From positions 248,001 to 312,000 of the forward strand of contig JASAOM010001120.1 in NCBI GenBank assembly GCA_030849085.1: a DNA stretch of 64,000 nt. Reading direction: 5' to 3'. Under the pieces are notes generated by a model. The model worked only from the letters and a program-made list of their open reading frames with translations, ran no database searches and was not told the origin of the DNA. How positions within the stretch are numbered: the stretch's first letter is position 1; every line of letters starts with the position of its first letter. This document shows, piece by piece, positions 18,729 through 28,928 of this stretch. This DNA comes from Borovskyia barvae. Its lineage: Eukaryota; Euglenozoa; Kinetoplastea; Trypanosomatida; Trypanosomatidae. A program made the translations under genes and the position numbers.

Positions 18729-19047
18729 CCAAATGTTAGACCCTTCGCGGGCTCCACAGTTTCTGGACTCCATGCTGCGCCGCAACCGCATCGTTCTCAT
18801 ATCGGCGACCTACTGCCAATTCTCCACCAAACTAAAAATGTTATTCATCGAGCTGAGGCACCGCTTCGTGTCTCTCGAAATCGACATTATTCCGAATGGA
18901 CGAGAAGTTTTTCAGGAGGTGGTGGCTCGCACAGGGGTGCACACCGTGCCGCAAGTCTTTCTTAATGGCAAGTACCTGGGGGGCTATGACGACCTTATCG
19001 CACTTTATCACAAAGGGGAACTTTCGGAGACGCTCGAAAAGCGTTAG
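18724..19047 (+). CDS. Glutaredoxin, CQFS-type active site
   Basis: This 107-residue protein is about the usual size of a single-domain glutaredoxin. The active-site region is ISATYCQFSTK with C31 and Ser at 34, so only the N-terminal cysteine of the pair is present, as in monothiol-type glutaredoxins (usually CGFS). The cis-Pro glutathione-binding segment TVPQVFLNGKYLGGYDDL (P76, GG at 86-87) is conserved. Glutaredoxins of this form either reduce glutathionylated proteins or bind iron-sulfur clusters; in trypanosomatids trypanothione can be the thiol partner. The KMLFIELRHRF segment after the active site fits helix 2. The start could also be the in-frame ATG at 18733 (104 residues). No targeting signal is obvious. 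Confidence 0.93.
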   Translation: MSQMLDPSRAPQFLDSMLRRNRIVLISATYCQFSTKLKMLFIELRHRFVSLEIDIIPNGREVFQEVVARTGVHTVPQVFLNGKYLGGYDDLIALYHKGELSETLEKR

Positions 19048-19682
19048 CGACGCCATCCGAGGAGGCGAAACAAAAAAATGATTCTGGATGAAAGAAGAAG
19101 AACAGCAACAGGGGGGAAAAGAATTAAGGTGACGGCGGAGTTGAGGGACTGCGTTGAGAAGGCAAGAGGGCAGATATGTGATACGTTATGCTCTATCCGT
19201 GTGCTGTGCAGAAGCTTATGTGCAGCTCTGTACCTCGCATGGCGCTTCTTGTTCGTTTTGTTTTCATTTCATCCATCGAAGAGGACCGCCTTTGGAGGAG
19301 GGGGAGGTTGCAGTAAGCTTCTCGACCATTTTTCAAGAGCGGTGGATGTGCGGGAAACACCAGCGCCTCTGTAAGGGAAGGAAGGGATTCCCTGTAGCAG
19401 CACATTGCCCTTATCCACTCTCCCTCTCTCTACCCCCAACTTGAGACGGTGTGCAGTGCGAGAAAGAATATTTGTGTGGGCACGACTGCTGCGATGGGAT
19501 TGGGTGTGAGGTTTGCTCGATTTATTCTCGTGTTTTCGACTAACACTACCCGTCCCTCTCCGCTCTGCCCCCCCTCCCCTCCCCGTGCAGTTGCTCGACC
19601 TCTTTTTCTCTTCCGTGCTGTTTTCTCTCGGTGCTCCTCTCTTGAGATCGTTTTTGGCGGAGTTGTGTCATGCTCAGAGACT

Positions 19683-19702
19683 ACACACACACACACACAC
19701 AC
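19683..19702 (+). repeat. (AC)n microsatellite
   Basis: Ten AC units within the intergenic region. Confidence 0.9.
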
Positions 19703-21634
19703 GCATCGCCTACACTCTGGCGTTGACTCCCCATCCCATTGAACCCTGCTCTCTCTTCATGTTCCTCCTTCTGCTTCTTCTTGCACAGAATGCGAGGTGC
19801 GAAAACTTCGTCGCACGTCTTCCCTCCAACTCCTATTCACTACTGTCGTGTATCTGGCGAGGGGGGAAAGTGAGAGAGGAACGGTAACGTACCTCGGACA
19901 GGTTTAAAGAGAGTTTGATGTCGCTCTGTAACGCAGCAACTGCACTACTGCTGGCTCTGCATCGTAGGTATTTACCTTGGCGAAGGTTGAGAAGGCCCTC
20001 TCGATGCATTTTTAAAGATGGGAGTTCAACGGAAGCGAAAGAGAATAATAGGGTCTCACAACAAAAACTCAAAATACTCTCATAACACACTGGTCGTCGT
20101 GCAGAGCGCATCAATGGATCGTGTTTCACGGTATCAATGCGTCCATTTCTTTACAAGCCAGCCGGCTCTCATCACCACCACTACTACCTACCTCAAACGG
20201 ATGTTTACGGTAGTGAATGTCAATCCTCTTGTGCATCGTTCTTGTCTTGATGCCTGAATTGTTCCGTCGTTGACGCTTTCTTCTTTACCTTCGGTCCCCT
20301 TTCCTGCGCCATTTCTATTCTCTCCTCTCCTACACATACACACACACCAAGACATCCATCAGCAGCAAACCGTGGCTCCGGCTTCGCGCTATCTCTCCCT
20401 TTCCCCTCCCTTCACCCTTCCTTACCCGCGTCACCTTTCTTTCCTGTGTTTTCGTTCTATAGGTAGGTATGTTTGTGTGCGTATGCCCTTTGGAGCTCCC
20501 TGTCCTTCATCTCCGAAAAGAAGACGGATACTTTTTTGTAAGTTGACATCTCTGAGTTCGTCAAGGTGCACGTCGGAAAAGAAAGGGAGAGGCGCTCGAG
20601 GCAAACGGAATTAGCGCCACGTTTTTCCTCCCCCTCCTTCACGTTTTCCCTCCCGCTCCCCCTCCTCCCCCCCCCCCAAAAAAAAAAACTCCAACAACAA
20701 CTCGGGAGCCGACATACACGGCACCGTCTTTCAGGGGGCCATTGGACCCCTTCTGTTGTCTCTCTTGCTATCTTTCGGTTTTTTTGAGGTGGAGAGAGGG
20801 AGGAGGAAAGAAATCGCCGGTACACGAACTCTTCCGCTTGGTTTTTTTTGTCCTTCTTGTTTCGTTTTCCTCTGTTCTGCCTCCTTTTTCCTCCTTTCCT
20901 GCATACGGCTCTCTCCATAGGCGCTGTAACGAGGGTGAATAGGGGAAGAAGCGACATAGTTGACGTGTTTTTTTTTCGACGTACGTGCACGTAAACGTAC
21001 GCATTTTCCAAAGGTGTATACACCCATTTGTTTTTTCGTTCCTTCCCAGAAAAAAAAAATTTCCCTATTATTCGCTCGTGTGTTCACTGGCTGCTTTTTT
21101 TTTCTTCAGCCGTCCCGCTCTCTCCCTTCGATAGTTTCTCGTATTGATGTATTACCGATAAAAGTTCCTTCGCTTCTCTTCTTCTCTCCCCTTACTCCCT
21201 TTCTTTTTTCCTTCTTTGGTTTGAGCTTCTCCTCTTCCCTCCTCTCTTTCTACTCTCCTCCCCCCCCCCTCACCCTCTCCTCTGACTACCTCGTCGGCAG
21301 CGTCGGCGTAAGAGGAAGGGGCTTGAGGTATTTCTCTCGTACATGAGAAGGTCTCGTCTTTGTTGCGGTTCCTGTGGTGGTGGTGGTGCTAGTGCGTGAA
21401 TAACCGTGAGTATGTGTAAGGATTAGGTGCTGCCCTTTCTCTGCGTGTGTGGGTGCGGGTGTCCGTACGGAGTCTCCTCACGTTTCGTCCCTTCCTCGCC
21501 CTTTTTCTGTTTCGTGCAAGGCGAGGCACACCGTGCCGTCGCACCAGTCCCTCGCCCATCCACCCACGATACACACACACACCTCCCCTCACGGCCCTTT
21601 TATTTTTTGCGACGTCGCTCCTGGTCGGTGGCTT

Positions 21635-21660
21635 TCGTTGCTGTTGTTGTTGTTTTTTAG
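21635..21660 (+). promoter_or_regulatory. Probable trans-splice acceptor
   Basis: A T-rich tract with GTTGTT repeats ending in TTTTTTAG gives AG at 21659-21660, 54 bases before the ATG at 21715. This is one of the clearest acceptors in the window. Confidence 0.7.
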
Positions 21661-21714
21661 GGCGAGTGGTGAGCGCTCGCCTTCTCTCCCTCCTACGCGC
21701 ACGGGCACGTGGAG

Positions 21715-24700
21715 ATGGCATCCTTCGTGGCACGCGGGCTGAGTAGCGGCACCGGGGATGGGTCTAAGCAAGTCACGTCACCGGGGTATCGCAGCGTCTT
21801 AACGCCTGAAAAGGGCCCCTTTTCACAAGATGCACGGCAACATATCGGCTCCAGTGTGCGCACAGCGGATCCGCTGTCTTCTGACACCCCCTTTTCGTCC
21901 CGCAGGGAATCTTTCGTAGTGCCCGAACTGACGCGCGATGCGATCGAGACGCCGGCCGATGTGGGAAAGGCAGACGAAGCGAAAGAAGAAGGCAACGTGA
22001 GCCTACCGGGCACTGTAGACTACCGTACCGGGGATCGCAGCGATGATCGTGCGGGCCGCCATACACCCCCCGCGGACAGCCTCCTCCCCTGCGTGTCGTT
22101 TCAATCATCCCCCCAGAGGAGTGGCCCCACCGCGAAGGCACTCGGGTTGGTGCTCTCGCCGCGCCGCCTTTTCACTTTGCCGGCATCTTCACCACTATAT
22201 CGCGGTAGTCCGGGCAGAGAAGGTGCGTCATCTGAGGTCCTGCCCACATCTGTCGCGTCTACGGACATCCTTACGCCTTACCCCAAAAAAGTGGAAGGGG
22301 ATCCCATGCTCTCCTCACTGCCCCTACTCTCCGGGTGTCGCACAGATCCCGAAAACGATGACGACAGCGACGAAGGAGCGTCGAAGCAGGCGTCACAGGT
22401 CACTGCTGCACCATCACCTCGGAGGTACCTTCTCGAACAGCCCACCTCGCGGTCCACGTCGGTCATGGTACCCACGACGGCAACAAAAGAATCAGACCGA
22501 GAGGTGGTGCCAACGCTATTCCCTACGCGGCCTCGACATCCGTCGTCTCGAATCCTCAGTTTGCGTTTGAATAGGGGTGAGAACATCCCCCTCCAACACA
22601 CCGCTTTCCTTTTTTCCCGTGCCACCCCTCGACGAGGAGCCGGCAGCAGTCGCGACAACAGCGACCTTGGGGAAGGAGAGGAGCAGGTGCAACTCTCCAT
22701 GGCTACGAGCCCCAGCGCCGATCAAGCTGCTCTCCCTGTTGACAGGATCGGAGCACGTGACGCGACCCCACGAGAGTGGGACACGACGGCAGCGGCCACC
22801 ACCTTTGAAGGCCTATCGCTATCTCCTTCAGAGATTCAGTACGGCGGAAGTGGAGGGGGTTCTGGTATGCATCCCTTTCTCACAGTGTCGCTTGCGTCGC
22901 CGCTCCCGTTGCCACCGTCGCCTCCTGATCGAGCGAGTACCTCGGACCCGAGCGATGTGGACCATTTGGTATTTTCTCCCATCCTACAAAAACACGCTAG
23001 CACCAGTGACGGTCACGAGTTGCAGACACTCTCACTCATGAGGGTTTCCCTTCGGCCGCAGCAGCCGGCCACACCCCCCGGTTTCCGACCCTTTCCGAAT
23101 GGGTGGAGCACGCCTACGACTCTCGGTTCTGCTCAAGCCTCTCTCCAGCAAAGAGATGCTGGCGCCGCGACGCGCCTCGTTTATGTTGACCAGAGCATCC
23201 TGCGAACCGCTACGAGTCCTGCAGCTGCGAACTCCTCGCCAGATTCGCGCAGCGGTATTGCTGCGGTGCGGCACTCCCCTGGGGAGAGAAGCGATGGAGC
23301 GCGCTTCAGAACAAGTAGCACTGGTTTAGCTGCGTTGGAAGTGAACCTTTCTGCGTTGTTCGGTGGCAGTGTGTACACGGACGCTGGCACACCCAGTAAC
23401 CTTAATGTGCTGCGGGCCCTGCCGATCTCGCGGAGCACAGGGATGGTGGGTAGTACAGACATGGGCTTCGCTGGGACGAGACTCCTATTTTCCCGGCGCG
23501 CGTCGTCAACATGGAATGGGATGTCGTGCACAGTGACGGGCGTCACTGCGGGTGCATCACCCTCTCCCTCAAGTGAAGCCGCCTCACCAATACAGCGGCG
23601 TCTTCCCTTGCCGCTGCCCTTCCCACCACTCCAATCGGGTCTCATCATGAAGTGCAAGTCGCGAGCATCAGTGGAGAGCAGCACACCGTTACCACACACC
23701 CCTGTCCCTCAACCAACACCGTTCTCAGGCTCCTCTAGCAACCCCGTGACTTCAGCATCTCCGGTGGCTCAAGAGCTGCCCAAGGCATTGTTCGGTGGAT
23801 GCCGCAACCAAGACAGTGAAGATATTACCGCGTGCATCAGCCGTGGTCGGATGGGCGCACTGAAGGAAGGCAAAAGGAACAGCGTCAGTGACGCTGTCAT
23901 GCCTCGCCCGGAAAAGCCCTTTTACACGATTGCACAGGATGTGAGCAGCTGCAGTGGGACCGCTGCGTCATCTTCGAGTAGGTCGACCCCGTCCATTCAT
24001 GCAGGAAAGTGGCGAAGGAATCCCCAGCTTGCGGAGCGGCGTGACGGTGATACGTCCAAACTGTCTTCACTCGACGCAGGAACTGACACGGCGTCACTAT
24101 CGACGCAGCAGCGACTCCGAGTGCGAGCCACAGCACGTCAGTTTCACAGCGTTCTGACAGCAGGCGAACGGTGCAATCCTCGAAGTTGCGTACCGCAGAC
24201 CACCTCCACCACTGTCTCGTCCACTGGATCAGGCGACAGAAGATCCTCCGGTCAAAGGAATTCGCTTTCTGAGAGGGACAGGGCAAGAGGCGCCGGTGGA
24301 ACAGCGGAGCATCGGCCGGTCCACTTAGCACGGCCGCGGCTATCGAGCTGCACCACGTTGCACGACTCAGACGAAGCCAGCAGCGTCGCCACCAACCATC
24401 AGTCACGCAGTCCTCGGCTTCAACGCCCCATGGGTCCGCGTGGGCAACGGAGATGTTTGGAAAACAATGTGTACGCTCCTGCCTCGCGCAACAGCCGACC
24501 GGAACTGTGGACAGGCCTTCATTTTCCTCACACGACTGGCATGTCGAGACGGCGATCCTCGCCCCACCAAGGGAGTGGGGAGGCGAGACGGAGGGTTAAC
24601 AGCGACGTCTGCTTTGGCACTTTCGTCTCCTCCTTCTACTCGTTCCGCTCCTCCATCGAGAATTGCCTTTCTTCTCTCGGTCCCGGGAGTCCCACCGTCA

Positions 24701-25650
24701 TCGCGCCGACGGAGGTGAGCACATCCTCCGGCACGCACGCAACGTTGGTCGAGGCCACCTCTCTCAGCAGTGGCGGTGGCGGAGGCGACGGGGGGTCCGT
24801 GATGCAGCATACCCTCACCACCTTCACGCGCATGGTGCACATCGCCGCTGCCACGGCGGGATCCCCCCACCACTTCTCGCCTCGCACCCCTCGCGAGCGC
24901 AAGACCGGGGACAAAGGCACTGAGGGCGAATGCAACCATCCTGCGTGGGCACTCCAGGAAGAAAAAAACTGCCCCTCCACAACTGAAGCATCAGACCGCA
25001 GCGCCCGTGTTAGTCACGCGGATGCCGCACTCGCCAGCAGCCCCAGTGACTCGCTGTACTGCGTGCACTCCTCGCGGGCCTCCTTTGTATCCTCTATCAT
25101 GGACAGTGTCGGCCACGGTGCCCTGACAACGACAATCCCAACAGGAATACGGGTAGAGGGAAGAACACAGCGGCGCACGGCTGTGCGAGAGTCGAGTCCG
25201 AGAAGAGGATGGAGCTGTAATTCCACTCAAACTTCAAGCACGAACGCCGGTACCTCGCACATTTCCAGCGTGGAAGCAGGCAGTGACGACAGTGCTGCAC
25301 AGCAGAAGCCACAGCCGCAGCGTCTGCCTCGGCAGCGATTTAGCAGCCGGGTGACGCTGCTCAGTGTCGTGTCCTCGCCGTCCGAAAAAACAGATCCCGG
25401 ACAGAGCTCACGGCTCCACCCAAGTGAGGTGCCCCCGCAGAGCGGTGTGTCCCGACCTGACAGCAACGCGAAGCTCCGGGCGGTGGTTCTGCTGTCAACC
25501 ACAGATTCGCCACTGCTGGATGAAGCAGAAGTACCTGCTCCGCTGGCGCAGCAGCAGTGGCTTCCAGCTGCACAGAGCAGCTTTCATCACCTCAGCAGCA
25601 GCGCGAGCAGCAGCTCCCAAGGACCACCGCCGCGCAGTCCATCTCGTTAA
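21715..25650 (+). CDS. Large hypothetical disordered protein, 1311 residues
   Basis: No family is recognised. The ATG at 21715 (MASFVARGLSSG) lies 54 bases after a clear acceptor; an in-frame GTG two codons upstream is not a plausible eukaryotic start. The sequence is rich in Ser, Thr, Pro, Arg and Ala, with many short Ser-Pro and Arg-X-X-Ser patterns, and is probably mostly disordered. A more hydrophobic island at about residues 966-990 (VCFGTFVSSFYSFRSS) may be a short folded or binding segment. A Gly run (GGGGGDGG) and Ser runs near the C-terminus are simple-sequence expansions. No signal peptide or membrane segment seen. Third positions are GC-rich throughout, supporting a real gene. Confidence 0.85.
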   Translation: MASFVARGLSSGTGDGSKQVTSPGYRSVLTPEKGPFSQDARQHIGSSVRTADPLSSDTPFSSRRESFVVPELTRDAIETPADVGKADEAKEEGNVSLPGTVDYRTGDRSDDRAGRHTPPADSLLPCVSFQSSPQRSGPTAKALGLVLSPRRLFTLPASSPLYRGSPGREGASSEVLPTSVASTDILTPYPKKVEGDPMLSSLPLLSGCRTDPENDDDSDEGASKQASQVTAAPSPRRYLLEQPTSRSTSVMVPTTATKESDREVVPTLFPTRPRHPSSRILSLRLNRGENIPLQHTAFLFSRATPRRGAGSSRDNSDLGEGEEQVQLSMATSPSADQAALPVDRIGARDATPREWDTTAAATTFEGLSLSPSEIQYGGSGGGSGMHPFLTVSLASPLPLPPSPPDRASTSDPSDVDHLVFSPILQKHASTSDGHELQTLSLMRVSLRPQQPATPPGFRPFPNGWSTPTTLGSAQASLQQRDAGAATRLVYVDQSILRTATSPAAANSSPDSRSGIAAVRHSPGERSDGARFRTSSTGLAALEVNLSALFGGSVYTDAGTPSNLNVLRALPISRSTGMVGSTDMGFAGTRLLFSRRASSTWNGMSCTVTGVTAGASPSPSSEAASPIQRRLPLPLPFPPLQSGLIMKCKSRASVESSTPLPHTPVPQPTPFSGSSSNPVTSASPVAQELPKALFGGCRNQDSEDITACISRGRMGALKEGKRNSVSDAVMPRPEKPFYTIAQDVSSCSGTAASSSSRSTPSIHAGKWRRNPQLAERRDGDTSKLSSLDAGTDTASLSTQQRLRVRATARQFHSVLTAGERCNPRSCVPQTTSTTVSSTGSGDRRSSGQRNSLSERDRARGAGGTAEHRPVHLARPRLSSCTTLHDSDEASSVATNHQSRSPRLQRPMGPRGQRRCLENNVYAPASRNSRPELWTGLHFPHTTGMSRRRSSPHQGSGEARRRVNSDVCFGTFVSSFYSFRSSIENCLSSLGPGSPTVIAPTEVSTSSGTHATLVEATSLSSGGGGGDGGSVMQHTLTTFTRMVHIAAATAGSPHHFSPRTPRERKTGDKGTEGECNHPAWALQEEKNCPSTTEASDRSARVSHADAALASSPSDSLYCVHSSRASFVSSIMDSVGHGALTTTIPTGIRVEGRTQRRTAVRESSPRRGWSCNSTQTSSTNAGTSHISSVEAGSDDSAAQQKPQPQRLPRQRFSSRVTLLSVVSSPSEKTDPGQSSRLHPSEVPPQSGVSRPDSNAKLRAVVLLSTTDSPLLDEAEVPAPLAQQQWLPAAQSSFHHLSSSASSSSQGPPPRSPSR

Positions 25651-26808
25651 GTCGCCTTTCCACGTCCTCTCTCTCTCTTTGCTTCCCCTTTCGGTTTGAA
25701 GAGTAAAAAGAAGGGAGGCATCCCAAGGGGGGAAGGGAGAGTGGTGAGGAAGGAGAAAGGAGAAAGGAGTCCGTGCGAGAATCTTCTCTCGTTTGTCTCC
25801 TCCGCGCGGCCTTCCCTGCAGGACGCACAGGCTTCCCCGTATCACTCCCTATCTGCACCTGCTCTACGTGTCTCTCCTCTTCGCAGTTTTCTTCCACTTC
25901 AATTCTTTTTTTACCTTTCCGCTATACTCGATGCATCGGAGGGCGAAAGAGAAGCCGATGGGGGCATTCCTGTCCTCTTCACTCTCTTTTATCCTCCGTA
26001 TTTTCATGCGCGGTTCTCCTTTTGTGTGTGAATATGGCAAAAGGAAAAATAATTCGGAACTTCTCCGTTTCTTCCGCTTTTCTCTTTGCGGTCTTCGCGA
26101 TAGGAAGGGTCTGCAAGGGCCAATACGGTGGGGATGAAGGGAAGGAGTGGGTTGCATGCTTTCACCTGATGTTCGGATAACCCTTTCTCCCTCTCTCCAG
26201 ATTCCATTATACTTTTTCTCTCTCGTACAAAAGCCTATCCTAGGTAACGGAGAAGCTCCTTTTTCCCTTTCCCTCTGGTCACGCTTGTGTCCTCCTCCGC
26301 TTGCCTGCGTCCAGCTTATCCGCCCTTCCTTTTCCCTCCTCTCCTGACACCTAAAGCTACACGCAAAGCGTGAGCAAGCCCGCCAAAATCCTTGCCCTCA
26401 TGTATACATTTATATACATTCACCCCCTTGTGCGCAGACGTGTGATATTTCAATTCTCGATGTCGCTATTTTGAGTGTGTGTGTGTGTCTCTCTCTCTTT
26501 TGTGTGTGATCTTTGCTGCTCCCGCGCACGTAGTTTTTGCTTCCTTTCTTTTTTTCTTTTTTCCTCGCAAACCCCTGCGCGCCACGCATAATCCACCCTA
26601 CCCCACCCTATCTCTTTCTTCTCTCTTCAGTGTGGGCACTGCCCTTATCTCTTCCTTCCACCCTCACGCTTCTTTCCTCCCCTCTCGAAGCTGCTTTATC
26701 CTTCGCCCTTACTTTAATTTGCATAATCTTTTTGTAGCCGCAACGTCTCGCTCTTCTTTTTAAATATTTGTTTTTCCCTGTCATGACAATGACGTACGTA
26801 CGCAAATG

Positions 26809-26826
26809 TATATATATATATATATA
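26809..26826 (+). repeat. (TA)n microsatellite
   Basis: Nine TA units, just after a GTACGTACG motif. Confidence 0.9.
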
Positions 26827-28796
26827 AGTTCGAATAAGAGAGAAGGAAATCACAGAGACAAGCCACGTTTTAAAAAAGCGGTCGTGCAGAGAAAAAGTGT
26901 GCCTCGCTCTCCGTCTCTGATACGCGGATTCCTCTAGTGGTTTTCTCTCTCTCCTTTTCCTTTGTGGATCTTCAGCTGCCGCGGCGCAAGGTATGTGAAG
27001 GACGTCCGGCACCTTTTCTTTTCCTTGCCTTCCCCCTCTCCTCTGCCTCTCCCCTTACGTGTCGATGCATTCGCATTATATGCCCCCCCCCCTCCCCACA
27101 CACACACACACCTTCGACCCGTAGACCTAAATATATATATTCTCTTTGGAAAACAGGGATGGGAGCTGCGCCTCACAAGAAACGGTCAAACATTTTCTAC
27201 GAACAGGGCAGAGAAGCGCTTCACCTTCCCGGCTTTTGCTGTTGTGTGTGTGTGTGCGAGGGGGGGGGGGCCACTCTGTCGTGTTGCTTCCTTCACCACG
27301 CGCGCACTCGCACGTAAAAAAGGTCCCACTTTCGTGATGCAGTCTCTCTTTGCACCTCTACCCACTAGGCTGGTGTAGTTTTACGGTAGAGGGGAGCTGT
27401 AAGGAAAGAAAGGCGGCAGTAGACGAAATGGCGTTGCCCTCTCCCTCACCCAAGTGCGTACGCACGTCTCCTTCCCTTCCGCGGCATTAAACGTCAGTAT
27501 TGCTCCTCTTCCCCACTCCTTCTTCTCTCCTCCTCCTCCTCCTCTCTCTGCGCCCTCGTCTTCATCTTCTCTCCTCTCTTCTTCATTTCTACTGTGCTCT
27601 TGTCGAGCTGACGCATTCACGCCACCGCAGCGTAGCTCGTTCCACAACGGCTCTCCCGCACACTGCAAGCCACATAAAGTCCACACACACACACAGGCGC
27701 AGCCTCGTCACATAAAAAAAACGGAACGTCCGATTCGTACATGCGTTCTGATCTACCTTAAGCCATTCTCCTTTATAACACACATGTATATTGTGTTTTC
27801 CAGGTGAAGCGTCTTTCCGAATATTCACCTCAATTTTTTTGTGTGTGAGAACAAGATAGGCGGTGAGAAAAGAGAGAGAGAGAGAGAGCAGGAGAGAGGG
27901 GGGGCGTAATACACCTGATAACGCTTTTCTTTTTTGTTTGTTTGTTTCTTGCTGATATTCCTGCCTTCCAAGTCTTTTCTAGCCCCCCTCCCCTTCTTCG
28001 TTTCTTCCCCTTTACTCTTCGCTGTGGACTTGCCTTGTACGCGAGGAAAAGAAAGCCGAGGGAAGAGCAAGGAGGAAAAGCTGTATAGCGCGGAGCTGGG
28101 GGAAGAAACAAAGGTCGAGCCAATCGATACTCTCTCTCCCTCTCTCTCAAGCGTCCTCTCATCATCAGATATCTATTCGTAGACAGAGTAATATATCCAT
28201 GTAAGCATCTCCTTTCGCGTCACTCATTCTCCATGGCTCGAGGCCTTCTCAATCCCTCGTAACACAACCCTCTTTTTTCATTTTTTCTTCTTCTTGTTGT
28301 TGTTCTGTTCGTTTTTCCCATTCTATTCATTCTTCCTCGTGTGTATGTGTGTGTGTGTACGTACGCACGTACGTGTGTATTTTTTGATCATTGAAGGTAC
28401 CTTCTTGGCGTGGGCCCCTCTTTAACCTATTCATTTTAATCTCTTTTTTGTTTGTTTATTTTGTTTGCACGTCCACGGGAGCAAACCGAGCATCTTCTCT
28501 GCACCGCTTTCTTCCTCTCCACGTCGGAACTCGCTTTTCCCTCTTTCTCCTTTGTGCCCGTCGGTGGGGTTCTCTTTAGCGTGCGGCAATAGAAGATCTC
28601 TATCGGTACCGCTCTGTGCGTGTGTGTGCACGTATGTAGATGAGCATTCGTAACTCCTTTCTCCTTCTGTGCTATATCTCTTCGCATTACTGACCGTTTT
28701 ATAATCTCTGTGTGTGTGTCTGTCTGTCTGTCTGTCTCCTCAGCTTCTTTGAGAGAGTACAGCCCGTATTCACCCGCTCTTGAGTTCGCTCTCCTC

Positions 28797-28880
28797 CTTC
28801 CCAGCATCTCCACTCACCCTCCCGACTTTTTCTCTTCGCCTCTCTCTCTCTCTCCCCGTATTAAACCCATCTTGGTGAAG
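28797..28880 (+). promoter_or_regulatory. Probable trans-splice acceptor that decides the start
   Basis: A long pyrimidine tract ending in (CT)n and CCCC (about 28797-28858) is followed by AG at 28879-28880, 48 bases before the ATG at 28929. The open frame extends 73 codons upstream through the pyrimidine tract, but that part would not be in the mRNA. Confidence 0.65.
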
Positions 28881-28928
28881 AGTGCAGAGGGAGAGAGGTG
28901 GAAGGGCAAAAGGGGGACAGGCAAGTCA

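Larger units (their letters stand above)
19048..21714 (+). other. Intergenic region of 2.7 kb
   Basis: No gene seen. It is strongly pyrimidine-rich, with an (AC)n run at 19683-19702 and several poly-C/poly-A and T-rich tracts (around 20664, 21040-21060 and 21250). Open frames on both strands here are low-complexity Ser/Pro/Phe/Leu or Arg/Lys/Glu products of these tracts. Confidence 0.7.
25651..28928 (+). other. Intergenic region of 3.3 kb
   Basis: No gene seen. It contains a (TA)9 run at 26809-26826, an (AC)n run near 27099-27111, a G-run near 27259-27270, and an ACGT-rich near-palindrome near 28359-28375. It ends with the acceptor of the next gene. Open frames are low-complexity. Confidence 0.7.

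Noticed and set aside
5825-19047. A functional redox operon of the ARD-TRP14 fusion and the glutaredoxin
   Set aside because: They are 12 kb apart with three unrelated genes between them, and co-transcription in trypanosomatids does not imply shared function.
20457-21023. 188-residue reverse-strand open frame
   Set aside because: Arises from T-rich, C-rich tracts read backwards; no coding bias and opposite to the transcription unit.
21709-21714. GTG start for the 1311-residue protein, and similar GTG starts at 35309 and 41583
   Set aside because: Non-ATG starts are not expected in these nuclear genes, and the frames at 35309 and 41583 begin within GT-rich repeats or splice-signal sequence.
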